Assembly (NCBI RefSeq): GCF_000772945.1
Contig: NZ_JPVN01000023.1
Span: 1-48,736 of the forward strand
Source: Ureibacillus manganicus DSM 26584
Lineage (GTDB): Bacteria > Bacillota > Bacilli > Bacillales_A > Planococcaceae
DNA length: 48,736 nucleotides
Direction of reading: 5' to 3'
Made by a program: the position numbers and the translations under genes. Numbering within the stretch: the first letter of the stretch is position 1; the number at the start of each line of letters is the position of its first letter. The notes beneath the pieces are model-generated. The model made no database searches, was not told the DNA's origin, and saw only the letters and a program-made list of their open reading frames with translations. Positions 37,882 through 47,354 of this stretch are shown here, in pieces.

Positions 37882-37922
37882 AAAAAGTGTAGATACAATC
37901 AAGTTTGTATCTACACTTTTAT
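37881..37922. terminator. Bidirectional terminator between ydiL and tatC
   Basis: A perfect 15-bp stem, AAAAGTGTAGATACA (37883-37897) / TGTATCTACACTTTT (37906-37920), U-rich on both strands. Confidence 0.88.
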
Positions 37923-37925
37923 TTT

Positions 37926-38750
37926 TTAGTTACTTAAATTCTCCATTTGTCGGCGTTGTTCAGCAAGTAGTTCTTCCACTTGTTGTCTGTGGTTTTCTTC
38001 CTGTTCTTCTTTCTGTCTTTGTTCCTCAGCTGTTAGGAATTTTTTATATCCTACACCTGCAATTATAATACTGATTTCATATAGAACAAATAACGGTATT
38101 GAAATAATTAGGTATGAAACAATATCAGGTGGTGCAAGGAGAACAGCAATTACAAACAAGACAAAGTATGAATACTTACGAAACTTTCTCATTAATGCTG
38201 GATTTAAAATTCCTAATCGAGCTAGAAAAATTGTAACAACAGGCAACTGGAATATAAACCCAAATGGTACAACCAGTTTAAACAAAAATGAAAAATATTC
38301 ATTAATCCCTATTGTTTGTTCAATATCTAGTCTTTCCGACAAATTCATCATAAATTGTAGAACACTTGGGAATAAGATAAAATACGCAAATGCTAGTCCA
38401 GTAATAAATAAGAAAAATGCGTAAGGAATGTACTTTAATGTTGCCTTACGTTCTAATTCATGTAAACCAGGTGTGATAAACGCCCACAATTGAAACAAAA
38501 TCACTGGTGATGTAATGACAAGTGAGATTAGGAAAGTCACTTGCAAATAAACAGCTAGTGGGTCTGTGACATTAAATGCGTTTAAAGTTAGTTGCTCTGC
38601 TTCTTGACTTCTATATTGGATAAATTTAATTACTGGCTCTGCAAAATAGAAACCAGCAAATAATGATAATACAAAGATAACCGCACAAACAATTAGACGA
38701 TTTCTTAATTCCTCTATATGTTCAATTACAGTTAATTCTTTTGGATTCAT
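37926..38750 (-). CDS. tatC: Sec-independent translocase TatC
   Basis: A 274-aa, six-helix core receptor of the twin-arginine translocase, which binds the RR signal peptide of folded exported proteins. Family landmarks are MNPKELTVIEHIEELRNRLI (the N-terminal signal-peptide binding site) and FxLPxxxxFLARLGIL. The charged Gln/Glu-rich C-terminal tail (EEQRQKEEQEENHRQQVEEL) is longer than usual. Downstream of tatA by 17 bp; together they form a minimal TatAC system. Confidence 0.96.
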   Translation of the reverse strand: MNPKELTVIEHIEELRNRLIVCAVIFVLSLFAGFYFAEPVIKFIQYRSQEAEQLTLNAFNVTDPLAVYLQVTFLISLVITSPVILFQLWAFITPGLHELERKATLKYIPYAFFLFITGLAFAYFILFPSVLQFMMNLSERLDIEQTIGINEYFSFLFKLVVPFGFIFQLPVVTIFLARLGILNPALMRKFRKYSYFVLFVIAVLLAPPDIVSYLIISIPLFVLYEISIIIAGVGYKKFLTAEEQRQKEEQEENHRQQVEELLAEQRRQMENLSN

Positions 38751-38767
38751 ATTCCTGACATCCTTAA

Positions 38768-39025
38768 CTACTTAGCTTTTTCTTCGTTATTTTGTTCTTT
38801 TACTTCAGCTTGTTGTATTGTTGTATCTTTATGTTCAATCACAGGTTTTTTTGGTTCATCTTCATCATCAATTAATCCTTTAGTGCCCTTTTTAAACTCA
38901 CGAAGTGTCGTACCAACAGCTCTACCTAACTCTGGCAATTTTTTTGGTCCAAAAATTAATAATGCTACTATTGCAATAATGATTATGGCAAACGGTGTTA
39001 CTGCATTTAAATGCACTTCTACCAT
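38768..39025 (-). CDS. tatA: Twin-arginine translocase subunit TatA
   Basis: An 85-aa protein with one N-terminal helix (about 10-28), the [14 protein letters not shown] hinge that defines TatA/E, an amphipathic helix, and a charged tail. It forms the pore with TatC, encoded directly downstream. RBS GGAGG precedes the ATG. Confidence 0.96.
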   Translation of the reverse strand: MVEVHLNAVTPFAIIIIAIVALLIFGPKKLPELGRAVGTTLREFKKGTKGLIDDEDEPKKPVIEHKDTTIQQAEVKEQNNEEKAK

Positions 39026-39109
39026 GATTATAAACCTCCTCTATTTCTTATACTATTTTAAATCAAATCAAGGTGTATTGCTATTGTATTAATGTGAAAT
39101 CTTTTCGTC

Positions 39110-39739
39110 CTAACTATTACGTATTAAGTAAATTAATGCCTCTAACTCCACAGACAGATCAATATTCATGACCTTCATAGATTCTGGTACATTCAAACGG
39201 ACAGGCGTGAAGTTTAGTATTCCTTTTGCATCGATATTGGCAAGTCTATTAGTAACTTCTTGTGCTGAACGAGAGGACACAGTTAGTATCGCCATTTCTG
39301 CATTATATTTAACGTACATTTCTTCTAATCGGTCTGGATGAAATACAGGAATTCCATTAACCTCATGTCCTTCCATTGGCGCTTTTGAGTCAAATGCTAC
39401 AACAATTCGTGTATTATGGTTCTTTTGGAAGTTATATTTTAAAAAAGCATTTCCTAAATTCCCGACACCAATTAAAGCAACATTAGCGCCCTCATCTTGA
39501 TCTAATGTTTGTCTGAAAAAATCCAGCAAATACAAAACATCGTACCCGTACCCCTTTTTCCCTAGTGCTCCAAAATATGAAAAATCCCGTCGAATTGTTG
39601 CAGAATCGATTTTCATAGCTTCACTTAATTCTTGTGACGAAATTCGACGTTTCCCTTCATTTGCCAGATTTTGAAGAAAACGATAATACAATGGCAATCT
39701 TTTAGTTGTTGCTTGTGGAATTTTTAGTTCATGTTTCAC
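39110..39739 (-). CDS. rex: Redox-sensing transcriptional repressor Rex
   Basis: A 209-aa repressor that leaves DNA when NADH/NAD+ rises. The N-terminal winged helix ([24 protein letters not shown]) is followed by a Rossmann NADH domain ([25 protein letters not shown]) and the C-terminal swapped helix. It is the neighbour of tatAC, as in B. subtilis. An inverted repeat CAATTTCG (39755-39762) / CGAAATTG (39769-39776) lies just upstream. It does not match the usual Rex site TTGTGAA-N-TTCACAA, so autoregulation is unproven. Confidence 0.96.
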   Translation of the reverse strand: MKHELKIPQATTKRLPLYYRFLQNLANEGKRRISSQELSEAMKIDSATIRRDFSYFGALGKKGYGYDVLYLLDFFRQTLDQDEGANVALIGVGNLGNAFLKYNFQKNHNTRIVVAFDSKAPMEGHEVNGIPVFHPDRLEEMYVKYNAEMAILTVSSRSAQEVTNRLANIDAKGILNFTPVRLNVPESMKVMNIDLSVELEALIYLIRNS

Positions 39740-40004
39740 TTACTATCCCCCATTCAATTTCGACTAAACGAAATTGGGCTGTCAAAGTCCTTTTTTATGT
39801 AATGTTCTCTGCAATATTTACTATTCAAATTATGTAAATTCGCCGATTGCTATACTATAAATTTAGTATCAATGGATTCAATTCTATTATTAAGAGAAAG
39901 AAATCCATTCAATATTACTAAACATATTGTAATAGGTAAAGCTTTCACATTGCAAGAATCCTTAACAATCCATTACACTATTGGTAGTGAACTGAGGTGT
40001 AACA

Positions 40005-41948
40005 ATGATTGTTTTACAAGTAAATCAATTAAACAAATCCTTTGGAACGGATGAAATTTTAAGCGGCATTAAACTCGAAGTGCAACATCGCGATCGTGTT
40101 GCGCTAGTCGGTCGAAATGGTGCAGGAAAATCTACATTACTGAAAATAATAGCTGGTCAAATGTCGTACGATTCTGGGGATATTATCATCCCAAAAGATG
40201 TTCAATTAGGCTATTTAGAGCAACACGCTGGATTGAACTCTACCTTATCTATTTGGGATGAAATGATGACCATTTTTTCGGATTTAAGAAGTCAGGAACA
40301 GAACCTTCGCGCTCTTGAAGCAAAGATGGCGGATCCTTCTGTTTATGAAAATAATGACACTTATCAGCGAATAATGAGTGATTATGATCAACTGCAACAT
40401 GGTTTTAAAGATGCAGGTGGCTACCAATATGAAGCGGATACGCGATCTGTCTTACATGGAATGCAATTTTACCCTGAAGATTACATTAAGCCTATTTCTT
40501 CCTTATCTGGAGGTCAAAGAACTAGATTAGCTCTTGCTAAATTATTACTTAGTAAACCTGATTTATTAATACTTGACGAGCCAACGAACCATTTAGATAT
40601 AGAAACTTTAACCTGGTTAGAAAATTATTTAAAGAGTTATGAAGGTGCAATATTAATTGTTTCTCATGACCGATATTTTTTAGACCAACTTGTTACCATT
40701 GTTTATGAAGTATCGAGAACCCATGTAACACGATTTGTAGGAAACTATAGTGCTTATCTTGATGAAAAAGCAAAAAATTATGAGCGTAATTTGAAAACTT
40801 ATGAACGCGAACAGAGTGAAAAGGCAAAACTAGAGGCATTTATTCAAAAGAACATTGCTCGCGCATCTACAACAAAAATGGCACAAAGCAGGCGTAAGAT
40901 GTTAGAACGTACTGAATGGATGAATTCACCAGACGGCGATGAGCGTTCGGCTAATTTTGGATTTACCATTGAAAAGCAAAGTGGAAATGACGTACTTTCT
41001 ATCGATCATCTAGCAATAGGTTATGATGAACAAACAATAATATCAAAGAATATTTCAATGAGAGTTTATCGTGAAGATCGGATTGCTTTAGTTGGCCCGA
41101 ATGGTGTCGGAAAATCAACACTTTTAAAAACAATTGTTAAAGACTTACCCATTCGAGAAGGTGACATTCGTTACGGAACAAACGTACAAATTAGTTATTA
41201 TGACCAAGAACAAGCCAAACTTACTGGAAACAAACCTGTGTTAAAAGAATTGTGGGATGAATGGCCACTAATGAATGAAAAAGATATCCGCACAATTCTT
41301 GGGCGCTTTTTATTTAGTGGAGATGATGTTGCAAAACCTGTCCATTCATTATCTGGTGGGGAAAAGGCACGTCTAGCTTTAGCTAAGTTAATGATGCAAA
41401 AAGGGAATTTATTAGTTCTAGATGAACCGACCAATCATCTAGATTTAGATAGTAAGGAAGTATTAGAGAATGCCTTAATAGACTATCCTGGTACATTACT
41501 ATTTGTATCCCATGACCGATATTTTATTAATCGAATTGCCACGAAGGTAATTGAACTTTCTTCAGACGGTGCGTTTGAATACTTAGGAGATTATGATTAC
41601 TTCTTAGAGAAGAAGCAGGAACTTGAAGAATTGGCTCAAATGAAAGCTGCAGCAAATAACTCAGTTGAAGCTACTTCAGTAAAAAATATAACAACCCAGA
41701 TTGATAAAGAAGAAAAAAAGCGAGAGCGCCAAATTCGTCGCTTAGTCGAACAAATAGAAAAGGATATGGCTGATTTAGACAAGCAAATTAAACAAATTGA
41801 AGAAGATCTTTGTAATCCTGATATTTTTCAAGATCATGTAATGGTTATGCAACTCCAATCGAATCTTGAAAATTTAAAATCCAACTACGAACATTCAGAA
41901 TTAGAATGGCTTGAGTTGAATGAAGAACTAGAGGATATTGGTTCATAA
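40005..41948 (+). CDS. ydiF: ABC-F family ATPase YdiF
   Basis: A 647-aa soluble protein with two ABC ATPase domains and no membrane part, an ABC-F translation factor. First domain: Walker A GRNGAGKST, signature LSGGQRT, Walker B LLILDEPTNHLD. Second: GPNGVGKST, LSGGEKA, LLVLDEPTNHLD. Between them is the P-site tRNA interaction linker with many Lys/Arg (EREQSEKAKLEAFIQKNIAR), and the C-terminus is a charged coiled coil (KEEKKRERQIRRLVEQIEKD). ABC-F proteins act at the ribosomal E-site; the precise role of YdiF is not settled to my knowledge. The ATG at 40005 follows GAGGTG. Confidence 0.92.
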   Translation: MIVLQVNQLNKSFGTDEILSGIKLEVQHRDRVALVGRNGAGKSTLLKIIAGQMSYDSGDIIIPKDVQLGYLEQHAGLNSTLSIWDEMMTIFSDLRSQEQNLRALEAKMADPSVYENNDTYQRIMSDYDQLQHGFKDAGGYQYEADTRSVLHGMQFYPEDYIKPISSLSGGQRTRLALAKLLLSKPDLLILDEPTNHLDIETLTWLENYLKSYEGAILIVSHDRYFLDQLVTIVYEVSRTHVTRFVGNYSAYLDEKAKNYERNLKTYEREQSEKAKLEAFIQKNIARASTTKMAQSRRKMLERTEWMNSPDGDERSANFGFTIEKQSGNDVLSIDHLAIGYDEQTIISKNISMRVYREDRIALVGPNGVGKSTLLKTIVKDLPIREGDIRYGTNVQISYYDQEQAKLTGNKPVLKELWDEWPLMNEKDIRTILGRFLFSGDDVAKPVHSLSGGEKARLALAKLMMQKGNLLVLDEPTNHLDLDSKEVLENALIDYPGTLLFVSHDRYFINRIATKVIELSSDGAFEYLGDYDYFLEKKQELEELAQMKAAANNSVEATSVKNITTQIDKEEKKRERQIRRLVEQIEKDMADLDKQIKQIEEDLCNPDIFQDHVMVMQLQSNLENLKSNYEHSELEWLELNEELEDIGS

Positions 41949-41973
41949 GAAGTTATCCTTGAATTTTTAACTG

Positions 41974-42019
41974 CCCCTGTAAAAGTTAGACTCATATTTA
42001 ACTTTTACAGGGACTTTTT
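41974..42019 (+). terminator. Terminator of ydiF
   Basis: A perfect 13-bp stem, CCCTGTAAAAGTT (41975-41987) / AACTTTTACAGGG (42001-42013), then a U-rich tract on plus. Confidence 0.85.
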
Positions 42020-42075
42020 ATTATTCGTCAGTAAAATACATATATCTTGGTCAATAGACAAATTTCGCAAAAATT

Positions 42076-42299
42076 CTTCCACATTTTTATTCACATCAAA
42101 AACCTAGTAATATCAAGATATCAACAGAGTTTTCCACATTGTCCACATTTATTTTTTAAGTTCTCCACACCGTTATGTGTAAAAATCACCACAACATCTA
42201 GTTTTACCACAGGTTATGCACAAGTTATCCACATTTTGTGCATAAGTACGGATGTTCGCATTGACTTTTTAATTATTCATAGGAGAACCTGTGGATAAT
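42076..42299. promoter_or_regulatory. DnaA-box cluster between ydiF and tsaD
   Basis: Five sites match TTATNCACA exactly: 42088-42096 (+), 42215-42223 (+), 42226-42234 (+), 42238-42246 (-) and 42291-42299 (-). At least five near matches lie between them: 42076, 42131, 42140, 42162 and 42177 (-). No gene is present. In B. subtilis a DnaA-box cluster outside oriC lies at the same gcp(tsaD)-ydiF junction and helps control replication initiation by binding DnaA. Conservation of position here strongly supports the same role. Confidence 0.88.
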
Positions 42300-42390
42300 T
42301 TTTCAGAAAAGTTTTACAAAAGATAATACTTAAAAAAACGTATTTTTTGTTAATATTAATCTAATTATTGTTGAAAATAATTTTTTATAT

Positions 42391-42423
42391 AAAAAAAAAG
42401 CGCTATGTTCACTTTCATAGCCC
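42391..42423 (-). terminator. Terminator of the tsaE-tsaB-rimI-tsaD operon
   Basis: GCTATG (42402-42407) pairs with CATAGC (42416-42421); nine U follow on minus. Confidence 0.85.
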
Positions 42424-42437
42424 TCTTTTTATGCATA

Positions 42438-43460
42438 TTATTCTTTTGACCAACTTTTTAATTCCATACCAGGATTTCCATTCATCGATAAATTGCCACG
42501 AACAGAAGCATTATACATAGATGCAGCAGCGGCACCAATCATAGCTGCATTATCTGTACATAAGTTTAATGGAGGTACGTAAAAAGGTATTTCTTCTTTT
42601 GCAAATGCTTGCTCAAGACTTGTACGTAATCCTTTATTAGCAGATACACCACCAGCTGCAATCACTTGTTTTACTTGAAATTCTTTCGCTGCACGTACTG
42701 TTTTTGTTGTTAACACTTCTACGACACTATCTTGAAAACCTTTTGCGACCTGTTCCGGTATGATTTTCTCCCCACGCTGTTCCATATTATGTTTAAAGTT
42801 AATAACTGCTGATTTTAATCCACTAAAGCTGAAATCATATGAGTCTTCAAGCCACGCCCGTGGAAATACTACACCTTCGCTTGCTTCATGTGCAAGGCGA
42901 TCTATATGTGGTCCACCCGGATATGGCAAATTTAAAACTCTTGCTACTTTATCGTATGCTTCCCCTGCTGCATCATCTCGTGTTTCACCGATTACTTCAA
43001 AATGCCCATGTTCTTTCATTAAGACAAGTTCAGTATGACCGCCAGAGACAACAAGAGCAAGTAAAGGAAACTCCATTGATTGTACAAGAGCGTTTGCATA
43101 TATATGCCCTGCAATATGATGGACACCTATGATTGGTAACCCATGTGCAAAGGCAAAGGCTTTTGCTGCATTAATGCCGATTAATAATGCACCTACGAGC
43201 CCTGGCCCCTCAGTAACTGCAACAGCATCCAGTTCTTCAGGATCTAAGTTTGCATCTTTTAATGCCTTTTCTATAACTAATGTAATTTTTTCTACGTGAT
43301 GTCGTGAAGCAATTTCTGGAACTACCCCGCCAAAACGTGTTTGACTTGCAATTTGTGATGACACGACATTTGAAACTATTTCATTACCATTTCTAATAAC
43401 GGCAGCTGCAGTCTCATCACAACTCGTCTCTATAGCTAATATTAAATTTTGATTTTCCAT
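42438..43460 (-). CDS. tsaD: tRNA t6A threonylcarbamoyltransferase TsaD (Gcp)
   Basis: About 340 aa; transfers the threonylcarbamoyl group to A37 of ANN-decoding tRNAs, with TsaB and TsaE. ASKHA fold: [14 protein letters not shown] at the start, the metal-binding [23 protein letters not shown], and [12 protein letters not shown]. The start at 43460 (MENQNLI) follows GGGTGA, and its ATG shares one base with the rimI stop (TAATG), so translation is coupled. Last gene of a four-gene operon. Confidence 0.97.
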   Translation of the reverse strand: MENQNLILAIETSCDETAAAVIRNGNEIVSNVVSSQIASQTRFGGVVPEIASRHHVEKITLVIEKALKDANLDPEELDAVAVTEGPGLVGALLIGINAAKAFAFAHGLPIIGVHHIAGHIYANALVQSMEFPLLALVVSGGHTELVLMKEHGHFEVIGETRDDAAGEAYDKVARVLNLPYPGGPHIDRLAHEASEGVVFPRAWLEDSYDFSFSGLKSAVINFKHNMEQRGEKIIPEQVAKGFQDSVVEVLTTKTVRAAKEFQVKQVIAAGGVSANKGLRTSLEQAFAKEEIPFYVPPLNLCTDNAAMIGAAAASMYNASVRGNLSMNGNPGMELKSWSKE

Positions 43461-43906
43461 TATAAGTTCACCCACATTACAAGAGCATCTTCTTGATTAT
43501 CTGTATAGTATCCTTTTCTTATGCCACCATCATTAAATCCTAACTTACGATATAAATTTTGGGCTACAATATTTGATACTCTAACTTCTAGACTCATTAC
43601 TTCTATATTATATTGTTCTTTTGCAATTCGAATGGCTTCTCTCATTAATCCTTCTCCGATTCCAAGACCGCGAACAGACTCAGAAACCGCTACATTTGTA
43701 ATCTGTGCTGAGTCAATTACTAACCACATACCACAAAATCCGACAATATTCCCTAAATCATCTTCAGCTATAATGTAATGCGCAAAATTGTTTTCAGTCA
43801 TTTCATAGTAGAAAGAATCCAAGGTCCATGGTGTTGGGAAGGAAGCAACTTCTATTGCATGAACTGCATTTACATCCGTTTCAGTCATTTTCCGATAAAG
43901 AACCAT
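43460..43906 (-). CDS. rimI: Ribosomal protein S18-alanine N-acetyltransferase RimI
   Basis: A 148-aa GNAT acetyltransferase. Acetyl-CoA loop [11 protein letters not shown]; also [18 protein letters not shown], typical of RimI. It acetylates the N-terminal Ala of S18 in model bacteria. Sits between tsaB and tsaD as in most Bacillales. Confidence 0.94.
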   Translation of the reverse strand: MVLYRKMTETDVNAVHAIEVASFPTPWTLDSFYYEMTENNFAHYIIAEDDLGNIVGFCGMWLVIDSAQITNVAVSESVRGLGIGEGLMREAIRIAKEQYNIEVMSLEVRVSNIVAQNLYRKLGFNDGGIRKGYYTDNQEDALVMWVNL

Positions 43907-43910
43907 AATT

Positions 43911-44609
43911 CTACTCCTTTTTCTGTTCCTTCATCCATTCAGCTTCGGCCTGTGCCAGACGATGGTACTTTGGAACAAAGGCTTGGACCTCATCCATAGA
44001 TTGAAACGGCTTTTCAGCTGCTAATTCAATAAGTTTAGTAGCTCTTGGTAACTGAAGTGTTTTAGGTGCAAATAGTGCCTTTTCTCCTAAGTGTTCTTTA
44101 ATTACTTCCTCAAAAATAGTAACATCTTGTCCTACAAACAAGACAGGTTCTTTAAGCTCTTTTAAGTTTGTTAATAAGTCTACAATGGTACAGTGATGAT
44201 CTTCGATTACTGGCTCCATATGTATTCCTCTATAGACACCTGCGTAAACATTTTGTCTTCTTGCATCAAATAATGAACATACTAAACCATTAAACAAATT
44301 TGCATTTGATGCAATTACTTTTAAACTTGAAACACCAACAAGTGGTTTATTTAATGTCCAAGCAAGTGTTTTTGCAATCGTCACACCAATACGTATACCT
44401 GTATAAGAACCAGGACCTTCTGAAACAGCAATTGCATCAATATCATTTGGTTTCATATTTACTTTTGCAAGTAGTTCTTCTATTACTGGCATAGCTGTAA
44501 CAGAATGAGTTAATTTTACATTTTGTACGATTTCCACTAAAGTTTGACCATTCTTTGTAATAGCTACTGAAAGTGGAGTGTTAGACGTGTCAATTCCTAG
44601 CCAGATCAT
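43911..44609 (-). CDS. tsaB: t6A biosynthesis protein TsaB
   Basis: A 232-aa, inactive ASKHA paralogue of TsaD that forms the TsaB-TsaD heterodimer. LGIDTSNTPLSVAI at the start and AVSEGPGSYTGIRIGVTIAK are diagnostic. Overlaps tsaE by 4 nt. Confidence 0.96.
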   Translation of the reverse strand: MIWLGIDTSNTPLSVAITKNGQTLVEIVQNVKLTHSVTAMPVIEELLAKVNMKPNDIDAIAVSEGPGSYTGIRIGVTIAKTLAWTLNKPLVGVSSLKVIASNANLFNGLVCSLFDARRQNVYAGVYRGIHMEPVIEDHHCTIVDLLTNLKELKEPVLFVGQDVTIFEEVIKEHLGEKALFAPKTLQLPRATKLIELAAEKPFQSMDEVQAFVPKYHRLAQAEAEWMKEQKKE

Positions 44610-45058
44610 TTTAATAACTCCTTACACAATTCTTCATATCTACTTCCAATTGGTTTTAGTATGAATTTTCTGCCGTTTTCATCTATTCGTTTTATTTCAA
44701 TTGCTAATCTTTCTTGAGGTAAAGAGTCCTCTATTAAATGCGCCCATTCGACAACCGATACGCCTTCACCGTAAAAAATTTCATTCCAACCTAAATCTTC
44801 CTCACTATCTGAAAGACGGTATACATCTAAATGATTAAGTGGCAATCGTCCATTATATTGTTTCATTATTGTAAACGTGGGGCTGTTAACTGTTCTATTT
44901 ATCCCCAGTCCTTTAGCAAGTGCTTGTGTAAATGTAGTTTTCCCAGCACCTAAATCTCCCTCAAGAGTAATGGTATCCTGTGCTTCTAACAAGTTTGCAA
45001 GTTTATGTGCTAGAAGATTTGTTTCTTCAATTGAATCAACATTTATTTCATATTTCAT
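44606..45058 (-). CDS. tsaE: t6A biosynthesis ATPase TsaE
   Basis: A 150-aa P-loop ATPase that resets the TsaBD complex. Walker A GDLGAGKTTFTQALAKGLG, then SPTFTIMKQYNG and HLDVYRL, as in YdiB/YjeE. First gene of the operon. Confidence 0.96.
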   Translation of the reverse strand: MKYEINVDSIEETNLLAHKLANLLEAQDTITLEGDLGAGKTTFTQALAKGLGINRTVNSPTFTIMKQYNGRLPLNHLDVYRLSDSEEDLGWNEIFYGEGVSVVEWAHLIEDSLPQERLAIEIKRIDENGRKFILKPIGSRYEELCKELLK

Positions 45059-45139
45059 ATTATTATCCTCTCAAAAAATACATTATCTTTAGTTTACCCA
45101 ATGAAAGCAATATGTTCAAAAAGAATTACCTGAAACAAA

Positions 45140-45176
45140 TCGAAAAAGCTGACTTTCTAAAGTTAAAGTCAGCTTT
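45140..45176 (-). terminator. Terminator of the small BamE-like gene
   Basis: A perfect 12-bp stem, AAAGCTGACTTT (45145-45156) / AAAGTCAGCTTT (45165-45176), U-rich on minus, just past the stop at 45198. Confidence 0.75.
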
Positions 45177-45197
45177 AATCTTTAAGGTTAGTTTATT

Positions 45198-45548
45198 TTA
45201 ATTTGGGTGATGTTTAATGTAAATATATTTTCCAACTAAAAGATCATTAGTAAATGTAAGGATATAACTTCGCTTTAAGCTTTGCTCATCTTGCCAAACA
45301 AATGATTGCTCCGTGAGTTGTTCGCCTCTACCTTTTGCAATCTTGACCACATCAAAATATGTCATACCTTGTCGAAGTTGTTCAAATTCACTTTCATTCA
45401 TAAACTTTTGCCATCTAAAAGAGTTATTTTCTTCAATGATATAAAATTTATTTATTTCGTATGTGTAATGGGAAATCATCAAAATAAGATTAACAACAAC
45501 GATAAAACATAGAACATGCATCTTTTGTTGTAATTTTTTTGATTTCAA
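45198..45548 (-). CDS. Small membrane-anchored protein with BamE/SmpA-like motif
   Basis: A 116-aa protein with one N-terminal helix (about 8-27) and an outward-facing domain. The segment FEQLRQGMTYFDVVKIAKGRGEQL followed by SFVWQDE resembles the GMTY-x-x-V-x-x-x-G...W pattern of the BamE/SmpA-like or DUF3862 fold, seen in small lipoproteins and anchored proteins. In Gram-positives this fold has no defined general role. Single gene between tsaE and tRNA-Asp. Confidence 0.6.
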   Translation of the reverse strand: MKSKKLQQKMHVLCFIVVVNLILMISHYTYEINKFYIIEENNSFRWQKFMNESEFEQLRQGMTYFDVVKIAKGRGEQLTEQSFVWQDEQSLKRSYILTFTNDLLVGKYIYIKHHPN

Positions 45549-45651
45549 ACCTATTTCTCCTCATGTATTTTTTTGCAATAGTAATATATATATTAATTAT
45601 CGATCGCCAACATGAGTGATAATTTGAAGTTGTCTAATAATTCCTTAAAAT

Positions 45652-45689
45652 AAAAAAACCTTTAACAAGGACGAACTTTGTTAAAGGGA
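45652..45689 (-). terminator. Terminator of tRNA-Asp
   Basis: CCTTTAACAA (45659-45668) / TTGTTAAAGG (45679-45688) stem, seven U after it on minus. Confidence 0.85.
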
Positions 45690-45701
45690 TAATTTAATAA
45701 A

Positions 45702-45777
45702 TGGCGGTCCCGACCGGGATCGAACCGGCGATCTCCTGCGTGACAGGCAGGCATGTTAACCGCTACACCACGGGACC
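45702..45777 (-). tRNA. tRNA-Asp (anticodon GTC)
   Basis: A 76-nt cloverleaf with CCA encoded. Acceptor GGTCCCG / CGGGACC, anticodon stem CCTGC / GCAGG around CTGTCAC (anticodon GTC), and T arm with GGTTCGATCC. It is alone, downstream of a short gap after the ABC transporter operon. Confidence 0.97.
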
Positions 45778-45876
45778 TAAATGTCATTTTTTTATATTAT
45801 AACAATGGTAGTTTCATAATACAAGATTATCTTTGTTATTATCATACAAAATTAGGCTTAATTAAGTATAAATGTA

Positions 45877-45911
45877 GGAGTTGTCAGATGAATCTTATCT
45901 TTGACAACTCC
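45877..45911 (-). terminator. Stem-loop after the ABC ATPase gene
   Basis: A perfect 10-bp stem, GGAGTTGTCA (45877-45886) / TGACAACTCC (45902-45911). No good U-run, so termination is plausible but unsure. Confidence 0.5.
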
Positions 45912-45925
45912 ATTAATGAATCCCC

Positions 45926-46660
45926 CTAAGAAGATAATACTTTGCTTAAGAAACTACGTGTACGTTCATGTTTTGGATTTGTAAACACATCTTTTGGATC
46001 GCCTTCTTCAACGATATAGCCACCATCCATAAAGATTACTCGGTCACAAACATCACGAGCAAAGCCCATTTCATGTGTTACGATAACCATAGTCATACCT
46101 TCATTTGCAAGTTCTTTCATTACATTTAATACATCCCCTACCATCTCTGGGTCTAATGCAGATGTAGGCTCATCAAACAACATTATTTTAGGCTCCATTG
46201 CCAACGCTCTTGCAATGGCAACGCGTTGTTGTTGACCCCCTGATAGCTCACTTGGATATGAATTTGCCTTTTCCTTAAGTCCAACTTTTTCAAGTAAAGT
46301 CATCCCTAAAGTTTCAGCTTCACTTTTCGACTTACCTTTTAGTTTGATGGGAGCTAATATTACGTTTTGTAGGACAGTTTTATGTGGGAATAAATTAAAT
46401 TGTTGAAATACCATCCCCACTTCTTGACGGAATTTATTAATATCTGAATTGTTATCAGTCATTTCATGGCCATTGACTAATATAGTACCCGAAGTAATTT
46501 CTTCTAAGCGATTTAAGCATCGTAGAAATGTACTTTTACCTGATCCAGATGGCCCGATTACACAGACTACTTCTTTTTCAGCAATTTCGACTGAAATATC
46601 TTTCAATACTTCCATTTGTCCATAATGTTTCTTTAAATTTTTTACTTGAACAATACTCAT
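45926..46660 (-). CDS. Polar amino-acid ABC transporter ATPase (GlnQ-like)
   Basis: A 244-aa importer ATPase. Walker [11 protein letters not shown]-loop [10 protein letters not shown], signature [15 protein letters not shown], Walker [18 protein letters not shown]-loop VTHEMG. The FNLFPHKT and LDPE features are typical of the glutamine/cystine/polar amino-acid group. Overlaps the permease gene by 4 nt. The amino acid cannot be named from sequence. Confidence 0.93.
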   Translation of the reverse strand: MSIVQVKNLKKHYGQMEVLKDISVEIAEKEVVCVIGPSGSGKSTFLRCLNRLEEITSGTILVNGHEMTDNNSDINKFRQEVGMVFQQFNLFPHKTVLQNVILAPIKLKGKSKSEAETLGMTLLEKVGLKEKANSYPSELSGGQQQRVAIARALAMEPKIMLFDEPTSALDPEMVGDVLNVMKELANEGMTMVIVTHEMGFARDVCDRVIFMDGGYIVEEGDPKDVFTNPKHERTRSFLSKVLSS

Positions 46661-47301
46661 CGTAATTTAAATCTCCTTTCAATGAAGTTACTAAGCAGTG
46701 TTAATATGTAGATAACGATGAAATAAATTATCCCTACAGTCGTCCACATTGCAAAAGATTCAAATGTTGCCGATGCTTGAACTTCACCGCGTTGAGTTAA
46801 GTCCGCTATACCTATTACTGATAACAATGAAGTATCTTTCAATGTTATTATTGCCTGATTTGTAAATGTAGGTAACATTCTTCTTAAGGCTTGTGGGAGG
46901 ATAATAAAACGCATTGTTTGGACGCCTGAAAATCCTAATGAGCGGGATGCTTCTGTTTGCCCTTTATCGATTGACTGAATACCAGCACGAATATTTTCTG
47001 ATAGATATGCCCCAGCATTTAAAGCTATTGTTATAATCCCTGCTACTTCTCTGTCTAAACTCATAAATGATAATGAGTTTAATCCAAAGTATATGAAAAA
47101 GATTTGAACTAGCAATGGAGTACCACGGATAATATTTACATAAATCTTTGCAATCCATTGTAAGGGTTTAATATGTGTTAATCTCATTAATGCAACAACA
47201 AGACCAATGATAAAACCAATTATTATTGCTACGCCAAATATATACAACGTTGTAACTAATCCCTGCATTAAGTAGGGTAATGCATTAATTGCTGCTTCCA
47301 C
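46657..47301 (-). CDS. Polar amino-acid ABC transporter permease
   Basis: A 214-aa HisM/GlnP-type permease with five helices. The EAA loop reads [30 protein letters not shown] and the N-terminal signature is [13 protein letters not shown]. It would form a homodimer, as only one permease gene is present. Second gene of the operon, behind an attenuator hairpin. Confidence 0.93.
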   Translation of the reverse strand: MEAAINALPYLMQGLVTTLYIFGVAIIIGFIIGLVVALMRLTHIKPLQWIAKIYVNIIRGTPLLVQIFFIYFGLNSLSFMSLDREVAGIITIALNAGAYLSENIRAGIQSIDKGQTEASRSLGFSGVQTMRFIILPQALRRMLPTFTNQAIITLKDTSLLSVIGIADLTQRGEVQASATFESFAMWTTVGIIYFIVIYILTLLSNFIERRFKLR

Positions 47302-47328
47302 TAGAAAATCACTCCTTATTTGAAAAAA

Positions 47329-47351
47329 GTAGCACGCATTAAGCGTGCTAT
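47329..47351 (-). terminator. Intra-operon attenuator between binding protein and permease
   Basis: A perfect 8-bp, GC-rich stem, TAGCACGC (47330-47337) / GCGTGCTA (47343-47350), with U-rich flanks on minus (plus A-run 47323-47328). Partial termination here would give more binding protein than permease. Confidence 0.7.
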
Positions 47352-47354
47352 TTT

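Noticed and set aside
39755..39776. Inverted repeat CAATTTCG/CGAAATTG upstream of rex as a Rex operator.
   Set aside because: It does not match the known Rex consensus, so it is mentioned only under rex.
39872..40054. A 60-codon frame upstream of ydiF.
   Set aside because: It overlaps the ydiF start in another frame and lacks an RBS.
42047..42298. An 83-codon frame in the ydiF-tsaD gap.
   Set aside because: It is a by-product of the DnaA-box cluster; codons follow the repeated TCCACA pattern.
45877..45911. Riboswitch or T-box near the amino-acid ABC operon.
   Set aside because: Only a simple stem-loop is present, at the 3' end of the operon; no T-box NCCA bulge or conserved riboswitch core is seen.
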